This document shows, piece after piece, positions 1 through 7,631 of a stretch of DNA of 64,000 nt. Source of the stretch: Roseiarcus sp963820795 (GTDB taxonomy: Bacteria; Pseudomonadota; Alphaproteobacteria; Rhizobiales; Beijerinckiaceae). The DNA is taken from positions 186,001-250,000 of the forward strand of contig CAWGBJ010000009.1 of NCBI GenBank assembly GCA_963820795.1, read 5' to 3'. Each line of letters opens with the position of its first letter. Position 1 is the stretch's first letter. Both the position numbers and the translations under genes were made by a program. A model generated the notes under the pieces. That model did no database searches. It was not told where the DNA came from and saw only the letters and a program-made list of their open reading frames with translations.

Positions 1-1289
1 ACGTAGGAGCCGGCGACGCGGCCGGTGGCGGAGACGGCGCCGTCCGCGCTGCCGTCGGCAAAACGCACGAGCGGGCGGGCGCAATCGGGGCCGCCGGTTT
101 CCCCGACGTGCATCTCGTAGCCGGTAAACGGCGCGCCGTTAATGAGGCATTCGCCGGCGACATGGCGAAGCGTCTTGTCTCCGGTCAGCGTGGTTTCGAC
201 CTCGAGGAGCCCGAGGCCGTCGACGGCGCCCGGCGGACCCTCGATTCCCTGTGGGTCGGCGACGCGCCGGCCGAGCATCTGATAGCCGCCGCAGACGCCG
301 AGCACGCGGCCGCCGCGCCGCACATGGCCGGCAAGGTCGACATGCCAGCCCTGCTGACGAAAATCAGCGAGATCGGCGATCGTCGCCTTGCTGCCCGGCA
401 GCACGACGAGGTCGGCGACCGGCAGGGCTTCCCCCGCACGGACGAAGACCAGCCGCACCGCTGGCTCGAGCTTGAGCGGATCGAAGTCGTCGAAATTGGC
501 GATCCGCCCCAGCACCGGCACGGCGATCGTCACTGATGCTCCGGCGCGGGGCGCGACGTTCCTGAGGCCGAAAGCGTCCTCGGCCGGCAGGCGCTGGGCG
601 GCGGGAAAGAAGGGCGCCAGGCCGAAGGCGCGCCAGCCGGTGCGCTCGGCGAGCGTGGTCATGCCGCTTTCGAACAGGGCGGCGTCGCCGCGGAACTTGT
701 TGACGATGAAGCCGACGATCATCGCCGCGTCGTCGGGCGCAAGCGCCGCCTTCGTTCCGAGGATTTGGGCAAAAATGCCGCCGCGGTCGATGTCGCCGAC
801 GAGCGCGACCGGGCAGGCGGCGGCGCGGGCGAAGCCCATGTTGGCGATGTCGCCCTGGCGGAGGTTGATCTCCGCCGCGCTGCCGGCGCCTTCGATCAGG
901 ACCAGATCCGCCTCGCCCTTGAGCCGGGCGAAGCTCTCGAGCACCGGCGCCATCAGCTTCGGCTTCAGCGCCTGATACTCGCGCGCCCTGGCGTTGCCGA
1001 TGACGCGGCCCTGAACCACGACCTGCGCGCCGGTCTCGCTCTGCGGTTTGAGCAGCACCGGGTTCATGTCGACGTTCGGCGGCGCGCCCGCCGCCAGCGC
1101 CTGCAGCGCCTGCGCCCTGCCGATCTCGCCGCCGTCCGACGTCACGGCGGCGTTGTTCGACATGTTCTGCGGCTTGAACGGGCGCACCCGTAGGCCGCGC
1201 CGCGCATAGGCCCGGCAGAGGCCGGCGACGATCAACGACTTGCCGACGTCCGAGCCGGTGCCCTGGAACATCAGCGCCTTTGCGGTCAA
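1..1289 (-). CDS. cobQ: Cobyric acid synthase CobQ (3' end beyond the window edge)
   Basis: Glutamine-dependent amidase of cobalamin synthesis that amidates adenosylcobyrinate a,c-diamide to adenosylcobyrate. The reverse-strand frame stays open to base 1 and gives about 429 residues. The start region reads TAKALMFQGTGSDVGKS, the P-loop-like N-terminal domain of the dethiobiotin-synthetase-like fold, followed by KPQNMSNNA. The glutaminase domain has the nucleophile Cys in GVCGGYQML (near base 280). The last visible residues, GRVAGSY, precede the usual region of the catalytic His. Family length is about 480 residues, so roughly 50 C-terminal residues are outside the window. The TTG start at 1287-1289 overlaps the cobO stop (TTGA), implying translational coupling; an ATG six codons further in (1269-1271) is the alternative. 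Family assignment is confident. Confidence 0.93.
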   Translation of the reverse strand, partial: MTAKALMFQGTGSDVGKSLIVAGLCRAYARRGLRVRPFKPQNMSNNAAVTSDGGEIGRAQALQALAAGAPPNVDMNPVLLKPQSETGAQVVVQGRVIGNARAREYQALKPKLMAPVLESFARLKGEADLVLIEGAGSAAEINLRQGDIANMGFARAAACPVALVGDIDRGGIFAQILGTKAALAPDDAAMIVGFIVNKFRGDAALFESGMTTLAERTGWRAFGLAPFFPAAQRLPAEDAFGLRNVAPRAGASVTIAVPVLGRIANFDDFDPLKLEPAVRLVFVRAGEALPVADLVVLPGSKATIADLADFRQQGWHVDLAGHVRRGGRVLGVCGGYQMLGRRVADPQGIEGPPGAVDGLGLLEVETTLTGDKTLRHVAGECLINGAPFTGYEMHVGETGGPDCARPLVRFADGSADGAVSATGRVAGSY

Positions 1290-1891
1290 AATTCCACGCC
1301 CTCCTGGGCGCGGACGCCGGCGGCGAAATGGTGCTTGACCAGGCCGAACTCGGTCACGCAATCGGCCGCCTCGATCATTTCCGCCTTGGCGTTGCGGCCG
1401 GTGACGACGACATGGAGGCCGGCGCGGCGGCCTTTGAGCGCCGCGACGACGTCGGCGAGCGGCAGATAGTCGTAGCGCAGCGCGATGTTGAGCTCATCGA
1501 GCACGAGGAGGCGGAAGGTCGGATCGGCCATCATCCGCCGGGCCTGCGCCCAGGCTGCCTCGGCCGCAGCGACGTCCCGCGCCCGGTCCTGCGTCTCCCA
1601 GGTGAAGCCCTCGCCCATGGTCCGCCACTCGACCTGGTCGCCGAAGCGCTCGAACGCCGCTCGCTCGCCGGTCGACCATGCGCCCTTGATGAACTGCACC
1701 ACGCCGACCCGCTGGCCGCGTCCGAGCGCCCTTAAGGCCAAGCCGAAGGCCGCGGTCGACTTGCCCTTGCCGGGGCCGGTATGGACGATCAGGAGCCCCT
1801 TTTCGGCGATGGGCTTGGCTGCGACCTCCGCGTCCTGCGCCGCCTTGCGCTTGATCATCTTGGCTTTGTGCCGGTCTTCGGCGTTGGTCAT
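1286..1891 (-). CDS. cobO: Cob(I)alamin adenosyltransferase CobO/BtuR
   Basis: Transfers the adenosyl group of ATP to cob(I)alamin/cobyrinate a,c-diamide corrinoids in the cytoplasm. About 201 residues from the chosen ATG (reads MTNAEDRHKAKM); the Walker A is HTGPGKGKST and the family motifs VVQFIKGAWSTGE, LLVLDELNIAL and VVVTGRNA follow in order. The open frame extends 28 codons upstream to 1975, but that leader (MMRSTSAGSKPSAG) is not part of known CobO N-termini, so the internal Met was chosen. It is the upstream partner of cobQ, overlapping it by 4 bases. I looked for the B12-box of a cobalamin riboswitch upstream on the sense strand and did not find one. Confidence 0.93.
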   Translation of the reverse strand: MTNAEDRHKAKMIKRKAAQDAEVAAKPIAEKGLLIVHTGPGKGKSTAAFGLALRALGRGQRVGVVQFIKGAWSTGERAAFERFGDQVEWRTMGEGFTWETQDRARDVAAAEAAWAQARRMMADPTFRLLVLDELNIALRYDYLPLADVVAALKGRRAGLHVVVTGRNAKAEMIEAADCVTEFGLVKHHFAAGVRAQEGVEF

Positions 1892-2077
1892 TCCGGTAAC
1901 ATTGGGGTTCAGTCTCGAGCTCCGCGTTTGCAGACCGGCCGACGGCTTGGAACCGGCCGATGTCGAACGCATCATTTTGACTGGCGCGAAATGCTTTGCC
2001 TAGCGCGAAAAGTCCGCCGACCCAGGTTGCTTTGGCTCGACTGAGGTCCACCGTCGGACTGAACTTTCACCACAAGC

Positions 2078-2410
2078 GACGCGTTCGCGGAAGAGAAGGC
2101 CATTCGGCCTGTTACTGCCTGCTAACAGGGCAAATCGCTTCCCGCCGCTCTCTAGCGATTGCCCAAATCCGTTGTCCTTCATTCCGTTCAGCGGATGCGC
2201 TCGTGCAGAAGGGAAAGACAGAACAGGGTGATTATCCTGCCTGTTAGGCCCGATGAACAGGAGGGACCTGGAGGAGAGCGCGAAGCGCAAAGACCGACTT
2301 CATCGGTCTAGCGGAGAGCGCGATCGTCAAGAAAATCTAAACGATGCGACCGGCAGCCAGCTCCCCGTGCGTTTTGCGTGAGGATAACGCCATATCTGCT
2401 TGATTTTACG
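2078..2410 (+). repeat. Long dispersed repeat, copy A (~335 bp, structured, non-coding)
   Basis: Aligns almost end to end, with small gaps, to 24156-24498 in the same orientation. Strongly conserved blocks are GGGAAAGACAGAACAGGG, GAGAGCGCGATCGTCAAG and GAGGATAACGCCATATC. A 22-base hairpin at 2223-2244 (ACAGG arm, CCTGT arm) has the same length and position in copy B although its inner bases differ. A second hairpin here is AGACCGA-CTTCA-TCGGTCT (near 2291-2309). No plausible ORF spans it. It occupies much of the 708-base gene-free stretch between cobO and the group II intron; bases 1892-2077 and 2411-2505 show nothing I can name. Function unknown; could be a structured RNA, or a decayed mobile element. 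Confidence 0.75.
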
Positions 2411-2505
2411 TACGTAACTACGGTTCGCGCTCTTGGCCGCGCCGATTCTGCCGATGCTGGGGAGACCAAAGCAGATTTCTTCCGCCGCCCCAGGGAAGGA
2501 TCCAT

Positions 2506-2599
2506 TAGCGCGGGTTCCGACCAGGTTGACCCATCCGGATCCGTCGTCGCCGGGCTTGACCCGGCGATCCATGGACCCGCGGGTCAAGCCCGCGGGTGA
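2506..2599 (+). repeat. REP-type palindromic repeat copy 1, left part (split by the intron)
   Basis: Begins TAGCGCGGGTTCCGA and carries two palindromes built on GGGCTTGACCC and GGGTCAAGCCC. It is nearly identical to the reverse complement of 62009-62130 and similar to the reverse complement of 40304-40403. The other copies continue GGGTGA-CGGA, whereas here the group II intron starts right after GGGTGA; the rest of the repeat resumes at 4460. Confidence 0.85.
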
Positions 2600-3042
2600 G
2601 TGCGTCCGTGATGTTGTCTTGTCAGGGAGGTGAAAGTCCGACCGATGTGAAGTCGTGACACATGTAGCCGAAGGCAACTGCGTCGTCGCGAGACGGGGTG
2701 GGGAGCAGCCGGAGGCGAACGAACAGCCCGCAGGATGACGAACCCGTTTCGGCGGCGTGGCGCGGCGAGCCTGCTCATCCATGGCGAAGCCTGGGTCGTA
2801 AGACCCGCCGGGCGCGTTGAGGCGACTGCGAAAACGACGCTTGGGCCCACCACGTGGTTGGGGGCGGGATGTTCGGACGGCAAGACAAAGGAAGCGGAGA
2901 GACCTGCGCGGCGTGTGCGAGCCGGGCAGGAGTCAGAGCCCGCATACTACCGCTGCGGTTTGCGCCCGGAAGGGACGGATCGCGAGAGGACGGGGCCACA
3001 TAACCCCGTGCGAGGGAAGGTGGGCAGGAAGGGGGATGCGCG

Positions 3043-4371
3043 ATGAACGGGTCGAGGCAACGAAACGCCGGGAGTGCCGAGGAGGCTACACAAGGCGGAG
3101 CGGCTCAACGTGACTTTGCGTGGGTCGAAGCCTCGGTCTGGACGGAACGCATGCTGTCGGCGCTGGGCAACGGCGTCAAAGGCGGCAAATGGTTCAGTTT
3201 GATGGATAAGGTGTTCGCGCCCAAGACGCTGGCGGCGGCCTGGATGAAAGTCCGGGCCAACAAAGGCGCGGCGGGCGTGGATGGGCAAAGCATCGAGCGG
3301 TTCGCGGCGAAGGCCGAAGACTATCTGGCCGAGCTGTCGGCGGCGCTGCGGGAGGGATCCTACCGCCCGCAAGCCGTCAAACGGGTCGACATCCCCAAGG
3401 GCGATGGAAGAACGAGGCCGCTGGGCATTCCAACGGTCAAGGATCGCATCGTCCAGCAGGCCGTCCGGCTCGTGATCGAACCGATTTTCGAAACGCGTTT
3501 CCGCGACGGGAGCTACGGCTTCCGACCGGGGCGCGGATGCCATGACGCGCTGCGGGAAGTCGATCGGCTGATCAAGGACGGCTACGCCCACGTCGTAGAC
3601 GCGGACTTGGCCTCCTATTTCGATTCGATCCCGCATGATCGGCTGGTGGCGCGGGTCGAGGAGAAGGTCAGCGATGGCCGGGTTCTCGATCTGATCCGCG
3701 GCTGGCTGAAGGCCGACATCCTGAAGGGGCTGGAGAGGTGGACGCCGACGCGGGGCTCGCCGCAAGGCGCGGTGATCAGCCCGTTGCTGGCCAACATCTT
3801 CCTCGACCCGCTGGATGCGGCGATGGCCGAACGCGGGCGCCGCATGGTGCGGTATGCGGACGACTTCGTCATCCTGTGCCGGACGCGCGAGGAGGCGGAC
3901 GCCGCCCTCTCGGAGGTGCGCGCCTGGGTGAGCGAAAACGGCCTCGCGCTGCACCCCGAAAAGACGCATGTCGGCGACTGCCGGCAGCCGGGGCAAGGGT
4001 ACGAGTTCCTCGGCTACCGTTTCGAAGCCGGCCGGCGTCGCGTGCGCCAGAAGAGCCTGAACAAGTTCAAGGACAGCATAAGAGAGAAGACGCGGCGCAC
4101 ACGCGGCGACAGCCTCGCCTGCGCCGTAGCTGACCTCAACCCGCTGCTGCGCGGCTGGTTCGGCTACTTCAAACATGCCCATCACACCACCTTCGACAAG
4201 CTCGACGGGTTTGTCAGGAGGCGGCTGCGCGCCGTCCTGCGCAAGCAGGAAAAGCGCCCCGGTCGGGGCATCTGCCGCGCCGACCATCAACGCTGGCCAA
4301 ATGCCTTCTTCGCGGAAGCCGGGCTGTTCGCGCTTCACACGGCCTGGTTATCCGCGAGACAGTCTCGATGA
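3043..4371 (+). CDS. ltrA: Group II intron reverse transcriptase/maturase
   Basis: Intron-encoded protein of 442 residues that assists splicing and reverse-transcribes the intron during mobility. RT motifs occur in order: NKGAAGVDGQSI, RPLGIPTVKDRIVQQA, GFRPGRGCHDAL, DADLASYFDSIPH (catalytic Asp), GSPQGAVISPLLANIFL, and the active-site box RYADDFVIL (YADD at residues 271-274). The thumb/maturase X region follows (LNPLLRGWFGYFK). The protein ends RQSR, close after the X domain, with no HNH endonuclease motif, so second-strand cleavage by this protein is not expected. ATG at 3043 is the first good start. It lies between the 5' ribozyme domains and domain V, the normal position in intron domain IV. 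Confidence 0.95.
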   Translation: MNGSRQRNAGSAEEATQGGAAQRDFAWVEASVWTERMLSALGNGVKGGKWFSLMDKVFAPKTLAAAWMKVRANKGAAGVDGQSIERFAAKAEDYLAELSAALREGSYRPQAVKRVDIPKGDGRTRPLGIPTVKDRIVQQAVRLVIEPIFETRFRDGSYGFRPGRGCHDALREVDRLIKDGYAHVVDADLASYFDSIPHDRLVARVEEKVSDGRVLDLIRGWLKADILKGLERWTPTRGSPQGAVISPLLANIFLDPLDAAMAERGRRMVRYADDFVILCRTREEADAALSEVRAWVSENGLALHPEKTHVGDCRQPGQGYEFLGYRFEAGRRRVRQKSLNKFKDSIREKTRRTRGDSLACAVADLNPLLRGWFGYFKHAHHTTFDKLDGFVRRRLRAVLRKQEKRPGRGICRADHQRWPNAFFAEAGLFALHTAWLSARQSR

Positions 4372-4388
4372 AGAAACCACCGACTGGA

Positions 4389-4459
4389 GAGCCGTATGCG
4401 GGAAAACCGCCCGTACGGTTCGGAGGGAGGGGTCGGCGAAAGCCGATCCCTACCCCTAT
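4389..4459 (+). ncRNA. Group II intron ribozyme domains V and VI
   Basis: Domain V is 4389-4421: GAGCCGTATGCGGG, an AAAA loop, then CCGCCCGTACGGTTC, the standard catalytic hairpin. Domain VI follows at 4422-4459 with stem TCGGC-GAAA-GCCGA and a candidate branch-point A at 4452, seven bases before the last intron base. Both show that the intron 3' end is complete. Confidence 0.9.
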
Positions 4460-4489
4460 CGGAAACAAGTCTGCCTGATCGGAACCACT
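4460..4489 (+). repeat. REP-type repeat copy 1, right part (3' exon of the intron)
   Basis: CGGAAACAAGTCTGCCTGAT and the next bases match the sequence that follows GGGTGA in the uninterrupted repeats at 40304 and 62009 (reverse strand). It is therefore the continuation of 2506-2599. Bases 4490-4683 hold nothing recognisable. Confidence 0.85.
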
Positions 4490-4683
4490 CGAAAGGCGCG
4501 GTTCGACTGAAGATTCACCGTCTGTCTCTGTGGCAAATGGGCGGGTTGATCCGTTGGCTCGGGTAAGAATCTCTGCCATGAAAATAGCTCTGAGGAATTG
4601 GCGTCGTGCGGCCGGCCCGTGATTTTCATCCATAATGGCGCGCCCGCGGGCGCTGGTTGGCTGCTTAGGAACGCCGCGTCTCC

Positions 4684-5190
4684 ATGCGAGGTTCGACGTT
4701 GCCGCTGACGCCCGAATGGTCCAATTTCTTCATGGCCGAGCTCGGGGCGCTCGCCGCGCTGACCGGCTTCGTCGTCGTCGCGATCTCGATCAACCTGACG
4801 CGCATTCTCGCCTTCGCTGGTCTTCCTGGCCGGGCGGCCGAGTCGTTGATTTTGCCCATGGGCGCGATCACGGCGACGGGCGTGATTCTGGTGCCCGAAC
4901 AGGCCTCGTTGCTTGTCGGCAGCGAAATCCTCGCGATTGGCCTCGTGACGGTCGTCGCGCCAATCGTGATCCAGGTCCGATCCTGGAGCGACCGCAAGGA
5001 GGTGACCGCGGTCCAGCGGATCTTGCGCTTCGTCACCAGCGCCGGCCTCGGCCTGGCCTTCGGCGTGGCCGGCGCGCTTTTGATCGCGGGCGCCCGCGCC
5101 GGGCTCTTCTGGGTCGCGGCGGGCGACATCGCCTGCCTGGTCGCCGTTGTCCTCAACGCGTGGGTGCTGATGGTCGAGATCTTGCGATAG
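4684..5190 (+). CDS. Small integral membrane protein, unknown function
   Basis: 168 residues with about four hydrophobic spans (ALAALTGFVVVAISI, SLILPMGAITATGVILV, ILAIGLVTVVAPIVI and two C-terminal segments ending DIACLVAVVLNAWVLMV). A conserved-looking N-terminal stretch, TPEWSNFFMAELGALAALTG, precedes the first span. I do not recognise a characterised family. There is no signal peptide or obvious catalytic motif. It stands alone, 194 bases after the intron-interrupted repeat, and is followed by an unrelated NTF2-like gene after about 150 bases. Codon use matches the neighbours, so a real gene is likely. Confidence 0.65.
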   Translation: MRGSTLPLTPEWSNFFMAELGALAALTGFVVVAISINLTRILAFAGLPGRAAESLILPMGAITATGVILVPEQASLLVGSEILAIGLVTVVAPIVIQVRSWSDRKEVTAVQRILRFVTSAGLGLAFGVAGALLIAGARAGLFWVAAGDIACLVAVVLNAWVLMVEILR

Positions 5191-5342
5191 GGAAACGCGC
5201 GCGGAGGCGCGGGAAATCGTGTGGACGCCGCTCGTCGCGCCCAAGATCGCAGGCGCCAGGGCCGGGCGGGCGCGCTTGCCGGGTTTACGGCAGTCTGATT
5301 TGATGAGCCTCGCCGGAAGCGGCTGGGTCGGGAGCGCAGGAA

Positions 5343-5729
5343 ATGTCGGCGATAGACGATTACGACGAGATCGAGAGGACCGTCCTGCTCTATGTTGATG
5401 GGACGACGAAAAACAAGGAAGGCCTCGACCTGGTGAAGCAAGCCTTTCACCCCGATGCCCGGCTGTTCGGCTCCATGCTGAGCGAGCCGAACAAGGACTG
5501 GAACATCGACATGCCGACCTTTTTCGCCGACCTGGCGAAAGAGCCGCTCAACGACAAGGGCACTTACCGGGCTCGCGTGCTCTCGGTACAGCAGTTCGGT
5601 CCCGCGGCGGTCGTCGTGCTCGCCGAAGATGGTTGCTGGGGCAACGTTTCCTTCGTCGATATCTTCTCGCTGTGGAAGCAAGAAAACGTCTGGAAGATCG
5701 TCAACAAGACCTTCGGCCAAACGGCGTAG
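5343..5729 (+). CDS. NTF2-like / SnoaL-like (lumazine-binding-type) protein
   Basis: 128 residues of the small cone-shaped NTF2-like fold: IERTVLLYVDGTTKNKE at the N-terminus, AFHPDARLFG in the middle and FVDIFSLWKQENVWKIVNKTF at the C-terminus, the arrangement of the putative lumazine-binding (Lumazine_bd_2) family. These proteins bind or transform small molecules; no specific substrate can be read here. The ATG follows an AGGAA-type ribosome site (GCAGGAAATG). Monocistronic as far as can be seen. Confidence 0.75.
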   Translation: MSAIDDYDEIERTVLLYVDGTTKNKEGLDLVKQAFHPDARLFGSMLSEPNKDWNIDMPTFFADLAKEPLNDKGTYRARVLSVQQFGPAAVVVLAEDGCWGNVSFVDIFSLWKQENVWKIVNKTFGQTA

Positions 5730-5991
5730 CCTGCGCCGCGCGATAGGGTCCCGCACGCACCCGTCGCATGAGAAGGGCTCGGCTTGACAAGCTATTTTTG
5801 CAAGCTCACTCTGTCTGTAATTGATCGGCGGTCGGCGGCATTTTGGCAAGAATTGCATTCGCGTTCGCGAAGCCTGAACCGACAAATTTGCGGCTGCGGC
5901 GCTGTCAGGGACAAAGAATTCGGAACGGTCCGCCGTTCGCGCCAGCTGCGCTGGTTGGCTCAACAAACGTTGTGGATTGATGGGGGGCCTA

Positions 5992-7631
5992 ATGACCGTC
6001 GGCGCGCAGGACAGCTCCCTCAAGAGCCGCCTCGAAAAGAACGAGCGCGAGGAGCGGTCGCTCAAGATAGAGACCGACAAAGCCAAGCACTATGGCAAAT
6101 TTCCAGACATGTCGTGGCGCGACCACCTCGTGATGCTGTTGCAGTTCGGCGCGGCGGCAGAGCATTGCCTGATGGTGGAATATCTCTACGCCGCCTATTC
6201 GCTACGCACCGACGACGAGGATGCTGAACGCCGGGCGAAAATCGAGCGGTGGCGCGGCGAGCTTCTCTCCGTCGCGAGAGAGGAGATGGGGCATCTCCTC
6301 ACGGTTCAGAACGTGTTGCTACTGCTCGGAGCGCCGGTCAGCCTTGGACGGGAAAACTCGCTCTGGGCGCACGAGTACTATCCCTACCAGTTCACCCTCC
6401 AGCCGTACAATTTCGACGCGCTCGCTTGTTTCGTCTACGCTGAGATGTCCAAGGACTACAGCGACGATCCAAAGCTGAAGGACGAAATCACCGACCGGCT
6501 GAGAAAAAAATTCGGCGCGATGCCGGAGGTACATCACGTCGGCGAGCTTTACGACAAGATCATCGATCTCATTTCAGATCCCGTGCGTATACCGGATTCG
6601 TTTTTCGATGGGTCGAGCTACCAGTTCCAGGCGTCCTGGGAGGAATGGGGCCGCGGTTACCAGCCCGCTCCTCGCCAACTCGACCCCGAAGGCAACCGGA
6701 CGCCGGAGCTCGACGCCCAGGGCATACAAGTCAGCGCCGCCCCTCCGGGCGCCGAAGCGATCGTGGAAATCCGCCGAATGGCTAGCCGCCGCGACGCCAT
6801 CAAGGCCATAATGGATCTGGCCTTCCAAGGCGAGGCGCCGCACGTAGCGCGCAAGCCGAATGTGAGGAAGGAGCTGCGGCCGCAAGGCAGGTTCAATTTG
6901 ACGCCTGAGGATGCGGATGACGCCGGGGCGGCCGACGAGCCGTCGCATTTCGACCGCTTCGTTCGGCTCTATCGCGAGCTCAAAGACGAGACAAAAAAGA
7001 CGCCGGGCTGGTCTCCCTCTGCCGGAGTCTGCTTCGATCCAACCACCCGGCCCGATTTCGTTACGGCCGGACAAACGTTCTATGGGATCTTGTATGCGCC
7101 CATCAAGGCGATCACGGCGAAACATCTCGCTCAGATTTTCAACCAGCGCTATCGACTGCTGCTGAACTATCTCGCGCACGTTTTCCGGATTACCCGCTCG
7201 CAAGCCGTCGACCGCCCGAATCTGCGCTCCATGCTGATGCACCGCGTCTTCTGCGAAATGTACAATCTGAAGACCATCGCCGGCATGCTCGTGCGGCTGA
7301 AGCGCCTGGATGAGGGCGACGACGGCATGGGAATCTGGGCGGCGCCCCCTTCGAGATGCCCTACACGGTCGACCTGCCGAGCGCGGACGCCGACATCTGG
7401 CGTCGGCACAAGGATCTTCTCGAGATGTGCAAGGTGACATGCGGCCACCTGCTCTATTACGCGACGACCGAACTGCCCGAGCATCGCGAACGGACACAAA
7501 AGATCAAAGCGGAAGTCACAAGGACCGGCGCCGAGGCGTTCGTGCGCACGCTCATGGATATCGACGATCAAACGCGCGAATGGATCGGCGCCATCCTCAA
7601 CGGCCTTTTGGAAGGAGCCGAAAGCCGATGA
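5992..7631 (+). CDS. Ferritin-like (iminophenyl-pyruvate dimer synthase-type) protein, one-base frameshift
   Basis: First gene of the CTQ-protein cluster, about 546 residues if repaired. The N-terminal half carries a ferritin-like diiron helix pair: AAEHCLMVEYLYAAYS with a candidate ligand Glu, and REEMGHLLTVQNVLLLLG with an ExxH pair, as in the family that includes the VioB/RebD C-terminal domain. The reading frame breaks near 7330: ATGGGAATC is one base short of ATG-GGN-AAT. After that, the conserved sequence continues in another frame (FEMPYTVDLPSADADIWRRH to the stop at 7631). The start chosen is the ATG at 5992 behind a G-rich site. Its stop overlaps the next start (ATGA). The break may be a sequencing error, since both halves look well maintained. 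Confidence 0.8.

Larger units (their letters stand above)
2600..4459 (+). mobile_element. Group II intron (1,860 bp) inserted in a REP palindrome
   Basis: The 5' end is GTGCGTCC and the 3' end is CCCCTAT. It encodes a reverse transcriptase/maturase (3043-4371) and ends with canonical domains V and VI. Its edges are fixed to the base because two uninterrupted copies of the target repeat (near 40304 and 62009, both on the opposite strand) read GGGTGACGGA straight across the junction, while here 1,860 bases separate GGGTGA (ends 2599) from CGGA (starts 4460). The intron lies just 3' of a strong palindrome, as is typical of hairpin-targeting (IIC-like) introns. No target duplication, as expected for group II retrohoming. 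Class is inferred only from insertion habit and from the absence of an endonuclease domain. Confidence 0.95.

Noticed and set aside
108..1193. Plus-strand open frames of 142-195 residues opposite cobQ
   Set aside because: They mirror cobQ, have no family motifs and exist only because of the high GC content.
1892..2077. Possible cobalamin riboswitch upstream of cobO
   Set aside because: No B12-box-like sequence on the sense strand in this stretch.
2947..4338. 463-residue minus-strand open frame opposite the intron maturase
   Set aside because: Mirror of the reverse transcriptase; low-complexity Arg/Asp-rich protein without motifs.
5784..5812. TTGACA followed 17 bases later by CACTCT as a promoter of the ferritin-like gene
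   Set aside because: The -10 match is too weak to call; -35-like hexamers are expected by chance.
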